Of a stretch of 64,000 nt of DNA, positions 38,895 to 46,866 are shown piece by piece. The stretch comes from Psychromonas sp. SA13A (GTDB lineage: Bacteria; Pseudomonadota; Gammaproteobacteria; Enterobacterales; Psychromonadaceae). The notes below the pieces were generated by a model that was not told the origin of the DNA, did not search any database, and worked only from the letters and a program-made list of their open reading frames with translations. The DNA lies in the NCBI RefSeq assembly GCF_011378715.1, contig NZ_WTKU01000001.1:434001-498000 (forward strand), in the 5' to 3' direction. Position numbers and translations under genes: made by a program. Position 1 is the stretch's first letter. Each line of letters begins with the position of its first letter.

Positions 38895-40297
38895 GCTTTA
38901 ACCTCTTTTGTTAAATCACCTAAACCATCGATCCAAATGCCTTTTTCATTTTGCATCACCAAACTTGTGCCACGACCACTACCGGCCCCCATCGGCAATA
39001 AACCCAACTTAAGGTCATCTAACGTTTCTGCTAGTGCTTGTATTAAGGTTTCTGAAATACCTGCTCGGTTATCTAACCATAATTTCAGCGTAAACTCGGG
39101 TTGATATAATAGCTCTTCACTGTAAAGCGCACCGCTACGAACACCACCAGTAAAACGGTCAATACTATTATGTGTACGGATAATGGTATCTTTATAAATC
39201 AGTTCGCAATCATCAACTACTAACTTACCAGCAACGCTCTTATCATGATCATCATCAGCAAAACCAAACAGTTCGCTTAATTGTTCAGGGCGAGATTCCC
39301 ATGTTTCATGATCTTCATCAGCAATCGTTTCAGCCCATTGTTGAGTCAGTTTTCGAAAATGGAAAGCAACACGATGCGCTAATATACCTTTCACGCTACT
39401 GCCACAAAGCACAGCTTGCTTTTCTTTAACAGATGCCTTTGAAGCAGCCCAAGTAATAACGGGCTCGCTATAACTCATAATATTGACATTATGCTCTGTT
39501 ACTTTATTTCCCAATAACTCACTCCCCGCACCACAACGCCAATTGTCTAATGCTTTCAACGGTAAACTCATTGCGATTAAATGTTGTTTATTTGAAGGCA
39601 GTTTTATATTTTCGGTCGGTGCCGATATATTATTTAGCGCTTTTTGTAATGCATAGCCTTCTGCAGGGCCTTTAGCCAAATCAAAACATAACAGCTCACT
39701 TGCAACGATCTTAATTGCCCCTAATCCATTACGAGTACTTGCACCAAAGGCAAAGGCACGACTTTGCCAACAGGCTAATAACGCATCAAATTCACTTTCA
39801 TCAACAAACTGATCATCAAACTGAACATTGATACTAAAACGACAGCCTTTAGGTAATAATAACAGATCAAATTTTGCCGTATCTTTAGCAACACCCCGGT
39901 CATTTAATGCAACTCGTTCACGGTGGTGTGGTCTCGCTTGTAATAAAAAAGAAAGCAAAGGATCTTTTTGTAAATCCTGTTGTGTTTTAATACCAACGAC
40001 TGGCTTGTTTTGACTATCATGAAGTAAACCATTTGAAATTTTTAATGCAGATCGTTGTTGCATCGTTCCAAACCAAGCAGCACGAGCGTGATCACTTCCA
40101 AAAATATCTAATGCTTCTGCAACACTCGCCCAAACACCAGCAATACTAGTAGCAGGGATAGTTGGTAAACCATTATTATCACGCGCAAGTTGGGCGTCAA
40201 AAGCCGTTTCTCTATCGCCAGTATTAATCGCCATCGGGCTCTGAGTTTCAACCACAAGACGTACAAGATAACGTTTATTAATTGATGTTTTACTCAT
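38891..40297 (-). CDS. Double Cas7 (two fused Csm3-like RAMP domains)
   Basis: A 468-residue protein. RAMP domain 1 (about 8-215) has FDAQLARDNNGLPTIPATSIAG and the glycine-rich turn AFGASTRNGLGAI. RAMP domain 2 (about 235-460) has CGSSVKGILAHRVAFHFRKL and GAGSGRGTSL. This matches the 'Cas7-2x' subunit of type III-D/III-Dv systems. Asp34 of domain 1 lines up with the RNA-cutting Asp of Csm3; domain 2 has no Asp in the matching loop. It probably forms backbone positions over the crRNA. It overlaps csx10 by eight and the Csx19-like gene by four bases. Confidence 0.85.
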   Translation of the reverse strand: MSKTSINKRYLVRLVVETQSPMAINTGDRETAFDAQLARDNNGLPTIPATSIAGVWASVAEALDIFGSDHARAAWFGTMQQRSALKISNGLLHDSQNKPVVGIKTQQDLQKDPLLSFLLQARPHHRERVALNDRGVAKDTAKFDLLLLPKGCRFSINVQFDDQFVDESEFDALLACWQSRAFAFGASTRNGLGAIKIVASELLCFDLAKGPAEGYALQKALNNISAPTENIKLPSNKQHLIAMSLPLKALDNWRCGAGSELLGNKVTEHNVNIMSYSEPVITWAASKASVKEKQAVLCGSSVKGILAHRVAFHFRKLTQQWAETIADEDHETWESRPEQLSELFGFADDDHDKSVAGKLVVDDCELIYKDTIIRTHNSIDRFTGGVRSGALYSEELLYQPEFTLKLWLDNRAGISETLIQALAETLDDLKLGLLPMGAGSGRGTSLVMQNEKGIWIDGLGDLTKEVKA

Positions 40298-41849
40298 GGT
40301 TATCTCCTGGTGTTAATCCCAACTCGTCAACCATTTTATATAACCCTTTGTACGTTGATAAATCATAACGATTTAACTTTTCGAGTAACTCACGCATTTC
40401 AGTAACATTTAAGCCACTTAACAGATCTTTGGTGAATGCAGAAAAATCAGTATTGGTCTGTGCGCCACTCCAACTAATACCCCAGCCTAATTGATCATTG
40501 TCTGGCTTACAGATTGCATTTTTACCTTCAAAGACAGCTGCAGCCCATTTATTTTCTTTAGTGCGAATAAGTGTGCTTATTCTACGCCACTGGCTACTTG
40601 ACGGACCCGCTTCATGACTATTCAAAATATTGTTATAACGACGCGCATCTTGGTAAGCTTGGACTATTTGCTTGAGCAATGAATTAACGCACTGTTTACG
40701 AACAATCGATTTTTTATCTTCACTCACTTTTTCTTTAACCCATGAAAGCAAAGCAGATGTTGTCGCAACCTCGCCTTTTTTGTCTACACCAGCTTTAATA
40801 ATCACAGGGTTAAATAGCAGCTCACCATTAGATAATGAAGATTTAAACGCCCAAGCCGGATTAACACTGACCCAACCTAAACCTTGTTGCTTATTAAGCC
40901 CAATACCAGCTTCATTCAATGTATTTATTACAGCTTGGTCGACTTTTTGGTCCAAGTCATAAACTAAAACGGACCCTTTGCTAATTAAAACCTGCTCACT
41001 GTCCAAGCCACCTCGTTTTTGATTAAAACGACTACAACTTGTACTGCGAATATAGCTTTTCTGTTTATTCAAGTTGCCACTTAACAACGGATTAATACTT
41101 TGTAGCGTCGGTGTAAAAGTAGGGTTACCAAGATCATCCAAACATTCGCAATCACTCAAGCACCATATTACTAGCGTATTTTCATTATTGGTTGGTTCAG
41201 CAATCGTTGGTGAGTTAATCACATCAACGTGCACGCGTCCAAACTCACTATGACGAGAACGGCCAATATTTATGCCATTATTTAACGTTGTTTTTAACGT
41301 ATCAAGTAACACATCATCTTCACAATCAATCCACCCTAAAAAGGTTTGTGCAGGTTGAATATATGAATAACTAAATAATTGGCTTTCTTTAGCGCCACCA
41401 GTTTGATTATTAATCGCCGTTTTAGTCGTTAACCCTTGTTTAACGACGGCCGATTGCGCATCACTATTAATATAACCATCGCGACATTGTTTATATTGCA
41501 CACCCTCTTGGCGCTCAAAAGACACACTGGCATGGTTGCTTATTTCATTGGCGTTATATTTTCCCGTTGAATCTAGCGCATTTTTACCTTTTAAAAAATG
41601 CCAACTAGCCGGCACCGGTAAAGCAAGCTGATTATTCACCAATGGGTAACAATGACTAAATACACATTCACCCGTATGGAATAACGTCCAACTATCTTGT
41701 TCACTTAACGCGACATAATGCTTACTGGCCAATGCACCTAATATCGCGCTACCTGGTATATAATCTAAACACGCATCATTATTTTCAGAACTATTGTTTT
41801 CACTGACGATAATGGGGTCAATCGTTTTTAACGTATAATATAAACGCAT
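40290..41849 (-). CDS. csx10: Csx10 (Cas5-like RAMP) with helical C-terminal extension
   Basis: A 519-residue protein. The N-terminal RAMP/Cas5-like part has YIPGSAILGALASKHYVAL (about 30-48) and NIGRSRHSEFGRVHVDV (about 193-210), the GRSR..(Y/F)G motif of Csx10. From about residue 365 the chain becomes helix-rich. No separate small-subunit (Cas11) gene is present in the operon, so this tail may provide it, as in the Cas7-Cas5-Cas11 fusion of type III-Dv. Csx10 marks subtype III-D. The start coincides with the preceding cas7 stop. Confidence 0.85.
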   Translation of the reverse strand: MRLYYTLKTIDPIIVSENNSSENNDACLDYIPGSAILGALASKHYVALSEQDSWTLFHTGECVFSHCYPLVNNQLALPVPASWHFLKGKNALDSTGKYNANEISNHASVSFERQEGVQYKQCRDGYINSDAQSAVVKQGLTTKTAINNQTGGAKESQLFSYSYIQPAQTFLGWIDCEDDVLLDTLKTTLNNGINIGRSRHSEFGRVHVDVINSPTIAEPTNNENTLVIWCLSDCECLDDLGNPTFTPTLQSINPLLSGNLNKQKSYIRSTSCSRFNQKRGGLDSEQVLISKGSVLVYDLDQKVDQAVINTLNEAGIGLNKQQGLGWVSVNPAWAFKSSLSNGELLFNPVIIKAGVDKKGEVATTSALLSWVKEKVSEDKKSIVRKQCVNSLLKQIVQAYQDARRYNNILNSHEAGPSSSQWRRISTLIRTKENKWAAAVFEGKNAICKPDNDQLGWGISWSGAQTNTDFSAFTKDLLSGLNVTEMRELLEKLNRYDLSTYKGLYKMVDELGLTPGDNHE

Positions 41850-42421
41850 TAAGAATCTCCCTTAACCTGACAAGAAACAGAAACAGCACCTAAACCGCGA
41901 TGACGCTTTGCACCGCATTCAGTCACTAACGTCAATGCACCTTCTAACCACTGTTGAAACTCAGGAAAGTCACCATTTACGGTTAATTCTGCGCGTAATT
42001 TCATTGGCACAACCACTTCAATACTTCTTAACGCACCTTTTTTAGCCACTCCACTTTTTTTATCGATCGCAGTGGACTGCAAAATACGGAAAAGATGCTT
42101 AATAGCCCCTTTATTTTCCAAAAAATAATCCGTTTCTGATTCACTTAATTGAGCACTACTTATTTGAATACAGCCTTGCGAGTATTCGCCTTCATTTTCA
42201 TAACCAAAAAGATCGCTAAGCACATTGCTATCAGCAAACCAAGCATTGTTAATTGCAGTATCAAACGCTTGACGTAATAACCCTTTAATACTTTTACCCG
42301 GTAAATAAGGTAGCTGTAGATGATTTTTTAATGCCAGTGCATCCGCATAAGCACCGCCTTCTTCGCCGCTCCCGATATGCCAATCGCTTTTAATATCAAA
42401 GATTAAAATATACTTATTCAT
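41849..42421 (-). CDS. Csm3-like Cas7 RAMP protein
   Basis: A protein of about 190 residues. I start it at MNKYILIFDIKSDWHIGSG, seven codons inside the longest frame. That ATG overlaps the cas10 stop by eight bases (AATGAATAA), a common coupling arrangement. Key elements are GAYADALALKN (Asp27 in the slicer position of Csm3), LPYLPGKSIKGLLRQAF and the C-terminal glycine loop CGAKRHRGLGAVSV. It should bind the crRNA backbone and cut target RNA. Confidence 0.87.
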   Translation of the reverse strand: MNKYILIFDIKSDWHIGSGEEGGAYADALALKNHLQLPYLPGKSIKGLLRQAFDTAINNAWFADSNVLSDLFGYENEGEYSQGCIQISSAQLSESETDYFLENKGAIKHLFRILQSTAIDKKSGVAKKGALRSIEVVVPMKLRAELTVNGDFPEFQQWLEGALTLVTECGAKRHRGLGAVSVSCQVKGDS

Positions 42422-44108
42422 TATTATCACCTTCATCTGCAATCACCGGCTGGAAATGGTCAACAATTAATAGGTCGTTAATAATACAATTCAACACACC
42501 ATTTTCTTCGCTATACCACCCTTCAATAGCATCAGCCTTTAATAATGCTTGTATAGCATCACTCAAATGACTCATCGCGTTATGGTCAGAAGCCAAAGAC
42601 TTAACACGATTAAACATCGCTTGCGCTTCATCTAAATCACCTTGAGAAAGTAACGTCGCCATTTGTCGCCATTTAGCCGGAGTCATTGCCTTATGTTTAC
42701 TGATGTCATCTAAACGCTTCAGGTTATTGGCATAAACCTCTTCAACAAAATAAGCACTTTTACCCATAGTAATATGTTTATTATTATCTAAAGCAAATAC
42801 TTGAGATTGCTCAAAAGCCTGATCAAACGAAGAGGAAATCGCATTTGATATACGATAAAAAGCGAGTGCAGCTGGCCCAACTTCTGTCTCCGATTTCGTT
42901 ATACTTTTAGTGAGCTTTTTAGCATGTGCACATAAATCTTCAACCAAGCTCAAGCTATTTATAAACGGGTGCCCGGCTTTGTTATACAAAATGCCACCGC
43001 TTGCCGTTAAATAAGGTTTCATGCCACTTGCTTTTAAATGTTGATCGTAAATAGGCGCTAACGCTTTTTCAGAAGCGACTTTAAACTCTTTGCAAAATAT
43101 TTGGCTAAACGTTAAGGCTAAATCGGCACGACATAACAAAGTAACATCATCCCCTCCTAATACAATGGGACGCATCGGTAAGTATTTTTTATTACCTTCA
43201 CTTTTAATGGTATAAGTTGCATTATCGACAATCCACTGCGTCGCTGTTTGTGCAGCTTCAATGGTTGCTTTATTTAAAGCATCAGAAAACTGTCTGAAAG
43301 CATGTTGATAAATATTGTCATCTACCCCTTTTAATGCATCTTTAAGTCCCATTAACAAAATGCCTAACCCGTTGCCATCAATATGAATTAATGCAATATC
43401 ACGTGTTGCTACCAAGTTTGTGGCTTTAGCATCAGCATGTGTTTGAAACTCTTTTTCAATATCAACCGGGTAATGGATTTCGCCTCTTAATTCAGGAGGA
43501 GTAAACCTATCTTGTAATGCCGCATTATCTTTCATCTCCAACGCTTTATAAGCTTGGCGATGATGCTCAGTATCAAGGTCTACACTATCTTCATTCATGG
43601 ATGCTTGAAAGGCGAGTTTAGAAAGAGGGACAGCGACCTTGCCTGAACGTTGATAACGCGCGCTAATAGCACTTGCAAAAGGAAATTTAATAGTAGGGTT
43701 ATTTCGGTCAGTCGCCAGCTGTTGGTGAGCTAAATCTAATGCAACTGGTAACTTATCTGCATGTGTTAACGCATCAGTAAATTCAAGGGAAGGGAAAAGC
43801 TGTTGTAAGGTTAATGTCCATAATGAACGTAACTTAAGGAGCGGTGTTTCGCTTTGACAATAACAATAAAAAGCCCCCCCTTTACAACGTAAAAAATGAA
43901 TACTATTTTCATCATTTTTAGTTTTATCGAGCGCCAACAAATCAGAATCAAGACCAGCATTTAACAACACTTGGTTTAATACACTCTCTTTTTCAGAGTC
44001 GATCAAATTATCTAATCGCTCACTTGCAGCAATCACATCCTTTAATTTACCAGATCGAAAAAGGTATTGTTGAATAGACTTCGCTTCAAACAAATAACAG
44101 TAAATCAT
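42414..44108 (-). CDS. cas10: Cas10 (HD-less, polymerase/cyclase GGDD present)
   Basis: A 564-residue large subunit. It starts directly with a Palm-like domain (YLFEAKSIQQYLFRSGKLKDVIAASERL); no N-terminal HD nuclease domain exists, and the protein is shorter than the usual 700-900 residues. HIDGNGLG (242-249) and LGGDD (317-321) mark the two Palm domains. GGDD is the cyclic-oligoadenylate synthetase site. Target RNA binding should therefore yield second messengers rather than DNA cutting, which fits the two CARF proteins in the island. It is the first gene of the effector operon, divergent from cas1. Confidence 0.88.
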   Translation of the reverse strand: MIYCYLFEAKSIQQYLFRSGKLKDVIAASERLDNLIDSEKESVLNQVLLNAGLDSDLLALDKTKNDENSIHFLRCKGGAFYCYCQSETPLLKLRSLWTLTLQQLFPSLEFTDALTHADKLPVALDLAHQQLATDRNNPTIKFPFASAISARYQRSGKVAVPLSKLAFQASMNEDSVDLDTEHHRQAYKALEMKDNAALQDRFTPPELRGEIHYPVDIEKEFQTHADAKATNLVATRDIALIHIDGNGLGILLMGLKDALKGVDDNIYQHAFRQFSDALNKATIEAAQTATQWIVDNATYTIKSEGNKKYLPMRPIVLGGDDVTLLCRADLALTFSQIFCKEFKVASEKALAPIYDQHLKASGMKPYLTASGGILYNKAGHPFINSLSLVEDLCAHAKKLTKSITKSETEVGPAALAFYRISNAISSSFDQAFEQSQVFALDNNKHITMGKSAYFVEEVYANNLKRLDDISKHKAMTPAKWRQMATLLSQGDLDEAQAMFNRVKSLASDHNAMSHLSDAIQALLKADAIEGWYSEENGVLNCIINDLLIVDHFQPVIADEGDNNE

Positions 44109-44218
44109 TGTTTCCCCTATTGTTGTTAAAAAACATGAGATAAATCATAATAAAGTAAATATTTATAAATATCATTTAATTAACTAATTATAGATACATT
44201 TATTTTGATTTTTTTGAA

Positions 44219-44228
44219 ACAAATTTGT
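44219..44228. promoter_or_regulatory. Shared island palindrome ACAAATTTGT, site 3
   Basis: It lies in the 186-base divergent cas10/cas1 control region, 111 bases from cas10 and 67 from cas1, so a bound protein could control both interference and adaptation. Confidence 0.6.
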
Positions 44229-44294
44229 CAAAGTTCAAGCAACTACAAAATATTTTATGATGGTTCCAGTCAAAAACGTCAACTGGAGATAAAT

Positions 44295-45200
44295 ATGAGT
44301 GCATTAGTCATCATGGAAAAAGAAACAAGGTTATTTTTACGGGAAGGTCAAATATGTTACAAGGCAATCTCAGATACTAGCCGGTTATTGCCTTGGAAAG
44401 GTATTACACACTTAGTGATCGGCAAAGGTGTAGACATATCAACTCAACTTATATTACGCCTGGCAGAAAAAGGTATTTCTTTACTTATTCATGGCACAAA
44501 AAATAATGAGCTAGCTTCACTTGTCCCTTTAAGAACACCGACATCCCCAATAAAATTACAACAATACCAAGTATTTTCAGACCAACATTGCTGCCATCGA
44601 TTATCGATTATGTTATTAAAAGTGAGAGCTAATATGCAATTTAATAATTTACGAAAACTACAACTGCCAGTTAGTGGGGATAGGGTCAAAGAGCGAGAGC
44701 AACTACAGACAACCCCAAATCTAATGCTACAAGAAGCCAAAATAAGCAAACAATATTGGCAACAACTAACCACTATTTTGCAACCATGGGGCTTTACAGG
44801 GCGTATACGCAGACCACCAACAGATCCAATTAATGCTTTACTTTCATTAACTTCAGTAATGGTTGATGGCTTGTATAATCATTCACTACTTATACAAGGT
44901 TTAGATTTAGGCTTAGGATTTCATCACCAAACGGGTTACCGAAGACAGAGTTTGATTTGCGATTTAAAAGAGCTTTCGCGTGCAGATTTAGAATATTGGG
45001 TTATATCGATATTCTTAAATAAGCAACTCACTCAGGCACATTTTGAAAACAACAACGAAGGGTGCCGACTCAATAAAGAAGGGCAAGTACTTTTTTATAA
45101 AGCTTGGTATGCTTTTGCTGAACAACATAAAAAACATGTCGATTATGTCTGTAAATTGGCTAAAAAAGTCATATTAAGGGAGGTTAAGCATGCTAAATAA
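44295..45200 (+). CDS. cas1: Cas1 integrase
   Basis: A Cas1 of about 301 residues. I start it at MSALVIMEKETRLFLREG after a clear GGAG; the longer in-frame ATG at 44205 lies inside the control region before the shared palindrome. Metal ligands look intact: Glu in LMLQEAKISKQYW, His in LGFHHQTGYRR and Asp in LICDLKELSR. There is no reverse transcriptase or Cas6 fusion. It joins new spacers to the array 0.4 kb downstream. The stop overlaps the cas2 start. Confidence 0.92.
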   Translation: MSALVIMEKETRLFLREGQICYKAISDTSRLLPWKGITHLVIGKGVDISTQLILRLAEKGISLLIHGTKNNELASLVPLRTPTSPIKLQQYQVFSDQHCCHRLSIMLLKVRANMQFNNLRKLQLPVSGDRVKEREQLQTTPNLMLQEAKISKQYWQQLTTILQPWGFTGRIRRPPTDPINALLSLTSVMVDGLYNHSLLIQGLDLGLGFHHQTGYRRQSLICDLKELSRADLEYWVISIFLNKQLTQAHFENNNEGCRLNKEGQVLFYKAWYAFAEQHKKHVDYVCKLAKKVILREVKHAK

Positions 45201-45492
45201 CAAACCAATATGGCTTATTAGTTATGATATAAGTTGTGCTAAGCGGCTAAAAAAAGTACATAGAATATGCAGTAGTGAGGGCTGGGCACTGCAAAAATCA
45301 CTTTTTCTATTTTGCATTAACAAAGCAGAACGTTTATTAATATGTGCAAAACTTAACGAAATTATCGACCTCTCCGAGGATCGCCTTTTGTGTATTCCAT
45401 TTTCACCGACTGATGGTAGTTTTCACCAAGGTAAGCAAGAAAAATGGTTATTAATCCATTCAGATCCTCGTTTGGAAGGCTATATTCTTTAA
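45190..45492 (+). CDS. cas2: Cas2
   Basis: A 100-residue protein of the Cas2 ferredoxin fold: ISYDISCAKRLKKVHRICSSEGWALQKSLFLF, with the catalytic-position Asp in YDI. It is the structural partner of Cas1 in spacer acquisition. It overlaps cas1 by 11 bases. The array leader begins right after its stop. Confidence 0.92.
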   Translation: MLNNKPIWLISYDISCAKRLKKVHRICSSEGWALQKSLFLFCINKAERLLICAKLNEIIDLSEDRLLCIPFSPTDGSFHQGKQEKWLLIHSDPRLEGYIL

Positions 45493-45667
45493 ACAAAGCA
45501 TAATCTAGGCCAAATAAAAAAAGAGTAATATAAGCAACTGATGTTAAAGTAAAGCATAATTATTGGCTGCTATATTGCTTAATTGATAGAAAAACATAAG
45601 TGACTAGGTCTACTTTTTAACGTATTATTTAATTTATATAAATCAATATGTTGTAGTTTCATGCTCT
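45493..45667 (+). promoter_or_regulatory. CRISPR leader
   Basis: This 175-base AT-rich stretch between cas2 and the first perfect repeat has no ORF. The degenerate repeats are at the other end of the array, so this side is the leader and should carry the array promoter and integration signals. Confidence 0.75.
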
Positions 45668-46713
45668 ATCAACCTAAAGAACGCCCTGAACTAAGGGATT
45701 AAGACCCTATGAATAAAAGTCGACCTATGGGCTCTATTTCAATCAACCTAAAGAACGCCCTGAACTAAGGGATTAAGACCTCCGTCTCTGTTGGCTATAG
45801 TACTATGGTTAGATCAACCTAAAGAACGCCCTGAACTAAGGGATTAAGACTTGGAAAGGTGGTTGCCAGATTGAGATGCTACGATCAACCTAAAGAACGC
45901 CCTGAACTAAGGGATTAAGACCTTGACAGGTGGCGCGTTAAACTCTATTGCATTCATCAACCTAAAGAACGCCCTGAACTAAGGGATTAAGACGCTTCCT
46001 CGGCACTGGATGTGAGGGGGCTGTAGAATCAACCTAAAGAACGCCCTGAACTAAGGGATTAAGACGGCATTGTGTATTGCGCATCTCCCTCGTAATTGTA
46101 TCAACCTAAAGAACGCCCTGAACTAAGGGATTAAGACGAAGCCACTTGGTACGAGGTAACTTCAGCCTTATATCAACCTAAAGAACGCCCTGAACTAAGG
46201 GATTAAGACGAACTCGGCACCTGGGAAAGCCTCTTTAAGTGCACATCAACCTAAAGAACGCCCTGAACTAAGGGATTAAGACTTAGGAGACTTCGCTTGT
46301 AACTTACGGTATTCTTATCAACCTAAAGAACGCCCTGAACTAAGGGATTAAGACAACAATTGAAAAGACGCTTCACCGACAATATCAATCAACCTAAAGA
46401 ACGCCCTGAACTAAGGGATTAAGACCTCATCAAAAAACTCACTATCACGGCTACACCAATCAACCTAAAGAACGCCCTGAACTAAGGGATTAAGACCCAA
46501 GTATTGCGTTCATTAAATCCTTGTTCACCTATCAACCTAAAGAACGCCCTGAACTAAGGGATTAAGACATAGAACTGAAGTGTCTATATGGTGTATATTC
46601 ATAGATCAACCTAAAGAACGCCCTGAACTAAGGGATTAAGACATTACCTGTATTTCGAACGTGCGCACCAAATACATCAACCTAAAGAACGCGCTGCTCT
46701 AAGGCGGTTAAGG
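45668..46713 (+). CRISPR. CRISPR array: 14 perfect 38-bp repeats plus one degenerate, 14 spacers
   Basis: Repeats start at 45668, 45742, 45813, 45884, 45956, 46028, 46100, 46172, 46245, 46317, 46388, 46459, 46531, 46605 and 46676 (degenerate). The 38-base repeat begins ATCAACCTAAAGAACG and ends AGGGATTAAGAC, with a CCCT/AGGG stem. Spacers are 33-36 bases and all differ. The last repeat is intact to about its 17th base and then diverges, fixing the leader on the cas2 side and transcription rightward. Cutting after the stem leaves the 8-base tag ATTAAGAC on each crRNA, as usual for type III. Confidence 0.98.
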
Positions 46714-46750
46714 CTTATGTTTTTCAATGAATGATTCTGATAGTCGAGGG

Positions 46751-46790
46751 CAAAAACTGAACAATGCCCTAAGTAAAGGGCATAAATAAG
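46751..46790 (+). repeat. Probable decayed sixteenth CRISPR repeat
   Basis: The sequence around TGCCCTAAGTAAAGGGCATAAATAAGG keeps the repeat's hairpin and AT-rich tail in altered form. It sits 75 bases after the matching place in the degenerate fifteenth repeat, one array period (71-74) away. It can also fold as a 6-bp hairpin. Confidence 0.45.
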
Positions 46791-46803
46791 GGGGCAAATA
46801 AAA

Positions 46804-46841
46804 TATACAACAAAAATATACAACAAAACTATACAACAATA
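46804..46841. repeat. Three tandem 13-bp repeats, TATACAACAAAA(A/C)
   Basis: Copies begin at 46804, 46817 and 46830 with an exact 13-base period. They are followed by ACAAC-AATAG-GTTGT, a small inverted repeat. They lie between the array end and the stop of the radical SAM gene; read on the minus strand they are T-rich and could form that gene's 3' end. Confidence 0.7.
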
Positions 46842-46866
46842 GGTTGTAGCTATTTCTGCAATATAA

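Noticed and set aside
44205-44294. Longer cas1 start at 44205
   Set aside because: It would place the shared palindrome inside the coding region and lacks a ribosome site; the ATG at 44295 follows GGAG and matches the family N-terminus.
45706-46675. Spacers matching other parts of this window (self-targeting)
   Set aside because: Reading by eye I found no match, but I cannot run an alignment; no claim is made.
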